Source: Siphonodentalium dalli (lineage: Eukaryota > Mollusca > Scaphopoda > Gadilida > Siphonodentaliidae). Taken from it: a stretch of 64,000 nucleotides of DNA. Where the stretch lies: NCBI GenBank assembly GCA_032622095.1, contig CP136066.1, positions 143,993,559 through 144,057,558 of the forward strand, written 5' to 3'. The position numbers and the translations under genes are program-made. Under the pieces are notes generated by a model, which had not been told where the DNA came from, ran no database searches, and was given only the letters and a program-made list of their open reading frames with translations. Shown one piece after another: positions 58,588-64,000 of the stretch; positions within the stretch are counted from its first letter, which is position 1; every line of letters begins with the position of its first letter.

Positions 58588-59086
58588 TTAACACTGTTGT
58601 TGTATATTCTGATCAAATTCTGCTTATTAACTTAACATCTCAACATGTAATAATAACGTGACTATAGTATATGCCGAAAACTGTCTTTCTATCGGCGCAT
58701 TATTTGATAGAATTTTTTTACTCAAACAACTCGATGTGCCTTCGTTCGTGCCGAATTATTAACTGGTATTCAAAAGGGAGTGATTACAACAACACAAAAT
58801 GAGTCACTGTACATGTAATACAATATAATATTTATTACACGCTTGTTCCTAGAAGTACAGTGTTATTGCTGTTCCATATTCACAAATCCGCATGGAACGT
58901 ACGTTCCATACACATCTCGTTGACGTAAAATGACGTACATGACGTTCGCCTCAACCATGAAACTGGAACTATTTAAATAAAAGAATCATCACACATGACA
59001 AACACGCCCTGTATCATGAGCCTAAATAAACATTATAATCGTGTATTTTTAATGCACGGATTCTAGGACGCGAAGCGTGTAATAAA

Positions 59087-59242
59087 CACAGAACGACACG
59101 ATGTGTAAATGGGTTTGTCGATACGGCACTCGTGCTGTCGCGGAGGGATAGAACTCGAGGCGCAAGCGCCTCTCGTTCTATCCTTCCGCGACATCACTCG
59201 TGCCGTATCGACAAACCCATTTACACATCGTGTCGTTCTGTG
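59087..59242. repeat. 156-base GC-rich palindrome
   Basis: Arms of 77 bases beginning CACAGAACGACACGATGTG, around a two-base centre in GGCGCAAGCGCC, with a few mismatches (for example TCGTGC against GAGTGA). Confidence 0.85.
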
Positions 59243-59465
59243 TAGGCCTATATATGTAAAAAAAAAAACTTTTATTTAAAAGCATTTTATATTATTATAA
59301 AATTTATTAAAAGAACCTGCATTAGGTATGTTTATTAGTTATATATGCGCTTTTGAATATCACGGCGGAGTGTTTCACTTCACTTTAATACTGGAAATTC
59401 ACCGAAAATGGCCATGAGTTTAATTACCATATTACTCAGTATTACTGTATTTGTTCCGACGTTAA

Positions 59466-59658
59466 CCCTTTCTTTACTAAATACTCTGATCTTACAATCT
59501 CAACATTTCCCATGTATTAATAGATACCCTTCTGCGATTATATTAATAGTTTTTTTGTCTGCACTCTGTCGTCTGTTTATATCGCCTGAACATCCCCCAG
59601 TTGATGCTAGACCGGCCATTCCAACATAACTGGGATGATCCATTCAGTAAAGAAAGGG
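59466..59658. mobile_element. TTAA-type MITE, 'CCCTTTCTTTACT' ends
   Basis: CCCTTTCTTTACTAAAT and CAGTAAAGAAAGGG ends; TTAA to the left, TTCA to the right. The 73-codon frame here is the element. Confidence 0.7.
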
Positions 59659-60153
59659 TTCACGAATGACGATGCAGGATATACGTATATATCGTATAAT
59701 CAGATTCCAACCCCTCGATAACTATTCAAATGCCAATATTCCAGAAAACAGATTTTCAACAAAAACAATTGATTTTCAAAATTGCATTGAAGGGGAATAA
59801 CTCTATACCTTAGTTTGAATTATGGGAGCGAAACGGGGGAAATGTTTCTATGATTTCAGTTATTTTCTTTTACTCTATGGGCACCTTCTGAGACACAGAC
59901 GTTCCAAATGGTAATGAATTATGGTATTTTAATCATATTTTATGTCATAGATTGTTATTAAAACCGTATATCAAGGCACTATAACAAAAATAATCGGTGA
60001 CTCGAAAATTAAATGGGCCTTTAATGTTTGTTGATAAAATGACTAATTTAAGCAGTATGGCGTTTACATAACAACGGTTTCGGCTTGCGAAATCTCGTCC
60101 CAGGAGAGTTATCAATAATAACTTCTAATGATGATATATTTTTTCATATTTAA

Positions 60154-60560
60154 AGGTATACAATCCGATTTTATTGTCCTCATATCAGATTCCAACAACA
60201 ACAACAACAACATTTCTTGAAATGCCGCTTCAGTTGCCAGAATCGATTAATTGACAAAAAATAATACGAAACACAGTTACGTTGTCAACTATGGTATAAA
60301 ATTGCCACACAAAAAAAGGTGTTATATATATATCAACAGTTTGTTCAATGCAATTTGCTATCGAGAGTTTGTCGGTCGGCATTCGTCGAATATTTGCCAG
60401 CCCGCCAAACATTCCAGGTGGTGAAAATAACATATTTCAAAAATCGATATCTGATAACTCTGAGCTTTGATGGGTGGGTTCCTCGACTCGAATCAAATAT
60501 TGTTTACCCCGAAGCCAAAGAAATAGTAAATTTAGGATTGTTTATTCGGATTGTGCATCT
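60154..60560. mobile_element. TTAA-AGGTAC MITE, copy 5, next to gene 2 exon 2
   Basis: AGGTATACAATCCG and CGGATTGTGCATCT ends, TTAA on both sides (60150-60153, 60561-60564). It ends 30 bases before exon 2. Confidence 0.8.
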
Positions 60561-60590
60561 TTAAACTTATATATATTGTCGTGGTTCCAG

Positions 60591-60888
60591 CTACCCAGAA
60601 AACGATGCCTATGGCAAACAACAAGCATCCGAACAGGGAGACATGAATTATCCATACGATGCTGATGAACTATACGCAGAGTACATACAGTACCACAACG
60701 GCCAAGAGAGTCCAATACCAGGGTCTCCGGAACGGTGTCCTAGTCCACGCCCCAGGTCCCCGGGTCCACGCCCCGGATCCCCGACACATAGGCCACCATC
60801 CAGACCAGCTTCCAGACAACCCTCCCGAGCTCAATCTCGTCTGCTCACAGCGAGACCAAAAACAACGCTGGGCCAAAGAAAGCATACA
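60591..60888 (+). CDS. Gene 2, exon 2 (acidic/Tyr-rich then Pro-Ser-Arg-rich segment)
   Basis: Codes for 99 residues after a one-base split codon. Acceptor is GTCGTGGTTCCAG, donor GTGAGT, phase 0 at the end. The peptide starts SYPENDAYGKQQ, has an acidic, aromatic stretch (NYPYDADELYAEYIQYHN), then a repeat-like low-complexity tract of PGSPE, PSPRPRSP, PRPGSP and RPPSRPASRQPSR, and finishes ARPKTTLGQRKHT. No signal peptide or membrane segment is visible. This looks like a disordered N-terminal tail of a larger protein whose folded part lies beyond 64000. An internal Met (60643) in the same frame is not needed as a start. No function is proposed. The exon is much richer in G and C than its surroundings, which supports coding. 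Confidence 0.75.
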
Positions 60889-60926
60889 GTGAGTATCACG
60901 TGTTAATATTCTTGAAACATTATCAC

Positions 60927-61853
60927 GCTGGTCATCATATAACACCCGCTGCGGGCAAATATTGAGTAAATCCCGTTGCGGGCATGAGTGAAGAGTACAG
61001 GTATGTTTGTTTTGAGGGAAAATTTGACTTTAATCTTTTTTCTTTGGACACAAGTCCGGATCCACGATGTGCTTGATGAACCCATCATCAGCCAAATGTT
61101 AACAGTTCGACGAATAAAGCTCCATAAAGTGACGAAATGCTCGATGAATTGTGTGAATAAGCTTCCATTTTTTGAAATTTGTGTGTTTTCAGCTCCAAGA
61201 TGAGTGCGTGCATGGTGATAAATTTGGACATCGTTAATTGTTATGGGTAGCTTGGGAAACTAAATCTACATTCACATTATAATTTGCTGCATTTAAGTAG
61301 GAATATATTGACAATTGCATGTGATACTCTACGTTGTCGGAGTAATTACACAGAAAGCGGGCACTATTTTGCCCGCATCGCAGTTTACTCCTGTCCGCAT
61401 TACGTTTTACTTTATCGATGCACGATATGTTTGCAAAGATGTCTTTATTCGAGTTACTGGAAAGGGATTGGGGTTTTTAAGTACCAAAGATGTCACGGGT
61501 AGATTGTTCTACATTTTCAAAAAAAAATGCTCGAGAAGTGTTTGCAGTGAAAGTTTTGCTGAATGAAACTAAAATTTACCACGAAATCTAGAATGCGCTC
61601 GACTAGGATTGTGTTTTTCTCGAGAACTGATATCTGAATTTTCTCTGAACTCATGTCACAGCATAAATATAGGCATTGCCTATCATATCTGTCTTCCATT
61701 GGTTGGTACAACTTCTAAATTGAATATTTTAACTGATTAGACTAGCCCTGGTATATATGAAAAACTCTCACTGTTTTTGCCCGATATATATGCGGTTTAC
61801 TGAAGCCCGCACCGGGGTTTACTGCCCGCAGCGGGGATAAAAGGATGACCAGC
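60927..61853. mobile_element. 0.9-kb element with GCTGGTCATC inverted ends
   Basis: GCTGGTCATC...CCCGCTGCGGGC and GCCCGCAGCGGGG...GATGACCAGC ends, with GCGGGC repeated inside each end. No transposase. Begins 38 bases after the exon 2 donor. Confidence 0.7.
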
Positions 61854-61958
61854 CTGCCAATTTGGACATATGTTTTCAACTGAACATCAACTCGCAATTG
61901 TGATTATAATTTAAAATTACGTGGCTAGTTTAACCCTTAACAAGATAATTTTGGTTAA

Positions 61959-62120
61959 AGGGGTACTGCATGTAAACTAAATCCGGCCATTTATATAACG
62001 GACCATCTCCTTTTATACTCAACAGAATAATTGCAACAAATGAATGAATATGAACCATGGATTAGTGCAAACACACTCATGTGCTCTATGAACGATGCAA
62101 ACATGGTTATTATAATAAAA
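61959..62120. repeat. AGGGGTACTGCATG repeat, partial
   Basis: Matches 7316-7450 (GGACCATCTCCTTTTATACTC, CATGGATTAGTGCAAA); truncated before the hairpin. Confidence 0.6.
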
Positions 62121-62627
62121 CAAGAAAACCATAGTCAGAAATGGTAACGCCACCAAGATCGTATTATTAGCCATAAATATAAATCATAATATAAAATATA
62201 TTGGTTACATGAATGGACCGCCTCAGAATTCCGTTAAGATAAGTAATTCTTCAAATTATTACAATGAACTACGGCTTATAAATTACTGCAGGTTTCTCAT
62301 TCGCCACACCAGAATGCTTCTAAATGCGGATCAAAGCTAAGAGTGCGTGGCACAGCCATTGTTCATAGACATTTTACAGATAGCGAGAATGATGCATGCT
62401 GGGAACGAAAGCATCCACAGCAAAGCCATGTGCTTACGGGGGCATGCGTTTATTATAGGGGATTTATGGTGGGCCTATAAAACTAATTATAACTTTGTTA
62501 TCTGTCATAGTTTATGCGTGAAATTTTAAACATATATACCTGGACATCTACCCCTTCCAGAATGTTGAAAAACATTTTCAGTTGCTCATCGTATTTTTAT
62601 AGACGAAATAGTCCGAAATTCCAGAAA

Positions 62628-63340
62628 ATTGCGCTAACTGCTCAATGTTTTAATGTGTTACAAAACGTCTGATAAAAATAGTTCTATCGGGAATATTCAC
62701 ACCATTTTTTTTCAGAGAACATAGTGTAAATATAGTCCTATCGGGATATCGTAAAGGAGATTAATTAAACCCCTCAGACTGCCGAAACTGACGACATTAA
62801 ATTCGCTTTTTCGTGTCCCGCGGAAATGAAACTTGTCTGTCCATTGATGACGTTATTTATTTGACATAGTATTTTTTTCTTCTGTTGTATTTGAACACTT
62901 GTTGCACGCGCAGGCTGCACGATCATAATAACTTCAACCGATAAGCGCCGACTGATACCCGCGCAACAGTTTGTCTCAAATAAATTGTTATCAAAACGCA
63001 GGTTTATGGCCGCGGACATAAGCCGATTAAGTGTAATGTAATTTATCCATGAATTTGACTGAAAAATTGTGATTCTATCACCATTAGCCACGAAAATGGG
63101 ACCTCTAAACAGGCAAGTTTGATTTTCGGCGGACACGAACAAGCGAATTTATTGTCGGCAGTTTCGGCAGTCTGAGGGTTAATTAATCCCGAATTAAACG
63201 GAACTACTTTACGATAGTCCGATAGGACTATGTTTACTCTATGCATGTTCTCTGAAAAAATAGTGTGAATATTCCCGATAGAACTCTTTTTATCAGACGT
63301 TGTGTAACACCTTAAAACATTGAGCAGTTATAGCGCAAAC
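62628..63340. mobile_element. 0.7-kb foldback
   Basis: Left TTGCGCTAACTGCTCAATG and right CATTGAGCAGTTATAGCGCAA; the arms continue through GTCTGATAAAAATAGTTCTA and CAGACTGCCGAAACTGACGA with their complements. The 122-codon minus-strand frame inside shows no family features. Outside it, GAATGGACCGCCTCAGAATTCC-type sequence at 62212 has a direct match near 63468. Confidence 0.75.
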
Positions 63341-64000
63341 CGAAATGTGTTGTCTTGCAAGATATCCCACCGCTTTAGCTAAATTTACCTTCCTACAATA
63401 TCCATAAAGAGGATCATATATTATATACCCACGGTTTTAATTATAGAATATAAAATATATTGGTTTCGCGAATGACCAACTCAGAATTCCGTTAAAATAA
63501 CAATAACAACCAGCACCTATAACGAACCGTTTTACTGGACTTGGCCTACTGGTCGCGTAGTTCCGACTTTTAAATAAACGGAATTTCCAACTCTATAAAT
63601 AAAAGCCCCACAATGCATTCGCCCTGTCCACCACGCAATATCAAAATCTCAGCAGCTAGATACACCACAGGTGGCGTAATAAATGCTCTTTATTATTTCC
63701 ATATCAGGAATACAGTAACAAACAAGACAGCAGTAAAATAAATGGGGACAAAAAGTTAGTGTAATCATGTATGAAATTTCCAACTGTTAAAATTCTTTAT
63801 AACAGTTGTGACTCCCACCCCCTCAAAATACCTCCATCATTCGATCCCCGTCCCCATCATAATGGGGACAATAATTACTAGTTGGGATACCAGGCAATGG
63901 TAACCATGTATTTTAACCTTTATGTTGTAGTGTAATAATGTATGAAATTTCCAACTACATGTGCATTAACTTTTTTTTACAAAAGTTGTGAATCATACAC
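63341..64000. other. Intron tail of gene 2, nothing coding seen
   Basis: Contains two copies of TGTATGAAATTTCCAACT (63767 and 63943), again the TTTCCAAC motif. No exon was recognised. Confidence 0.35.

Noticed and set aside
60643-60906. Independent small gene starting at an internal Met
   Set aside because: The same frame is open back to a good acceptor at 60590 and joins the exon at 57877 in phase.
62774-63142. 122-codon minus-strand frame
   Set aside because: Lies inside a foldback element; both arms contribute, and there are no recognisable motifs.

Overview
The window is eukaryotic nuclear DNA. It is AT-rich, coding sequence occurs only as short exons bounded by GT-AG introns, and most of the rest is nested DNA-transposon debris. 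The repeat style (roughly 160-base minisatellites inside Helitron-like elements, many foldback MITEs, a tRNA-derived SINE) suggests a marine invertebrate, most likely a mollusc or another spiralian. No species can be named from the sequence alone.

Two host genes are supported, both on the + strand. Gene 1 (21795-41973) encodes a two-domain rhodanese of the 3-mercaptopyruvate/thiosulfate sulfurtransferase family. Eight coding exons are visible with compatible splice phases and a stop codon; the short first coding exon was not found. Its active-site exon is present twice (34333-34457 and 35674-35798). Both copies are 125 bases with the same phases, so the layout fits mutually exclusive splicing: using both copies, or neither, breaks the frame. 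Gene 2 (from 57877, running past the window end) shows a start exon and a second exon coding for a Pro/Ser/Arg-rich N-terminal region of unknown function.

Layout. 1-21.8 kb is repeat territory: foldback MITEs, TTAA-bounded elements, a 122-base GC-rich tandem array (9.3-9.8 kb), and a hAT element with a decayed BED zinc finger into which a second copy of itself has inserted (11.6-13.8 kb). 21.8-42 kb is gene 1, with introns full of MITEs, a minus-strand Helitron-like element with about 160-base repeats (27.6-29.5 kb), and a foldback split by another minisatellite-bearing insertion (31.7-34.2 kb). 42-50.8 kb is intergenic, with hAT and TTAA MITEs, a SINE and nested palindromes. 50.8-55.9 kb holds three head-to-tail Helitron-like units joined by nearly identical 34-base spacers. 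56.2-64 kb is gene 2, flanked and interrupted by TTAA-bounded elements and foldbacks.

No rRNA, functional tRNA, CRISPR array, virus or bacterial operon was seen. Most long reading frames in the window are artefacts of palindromes or minisatellites.
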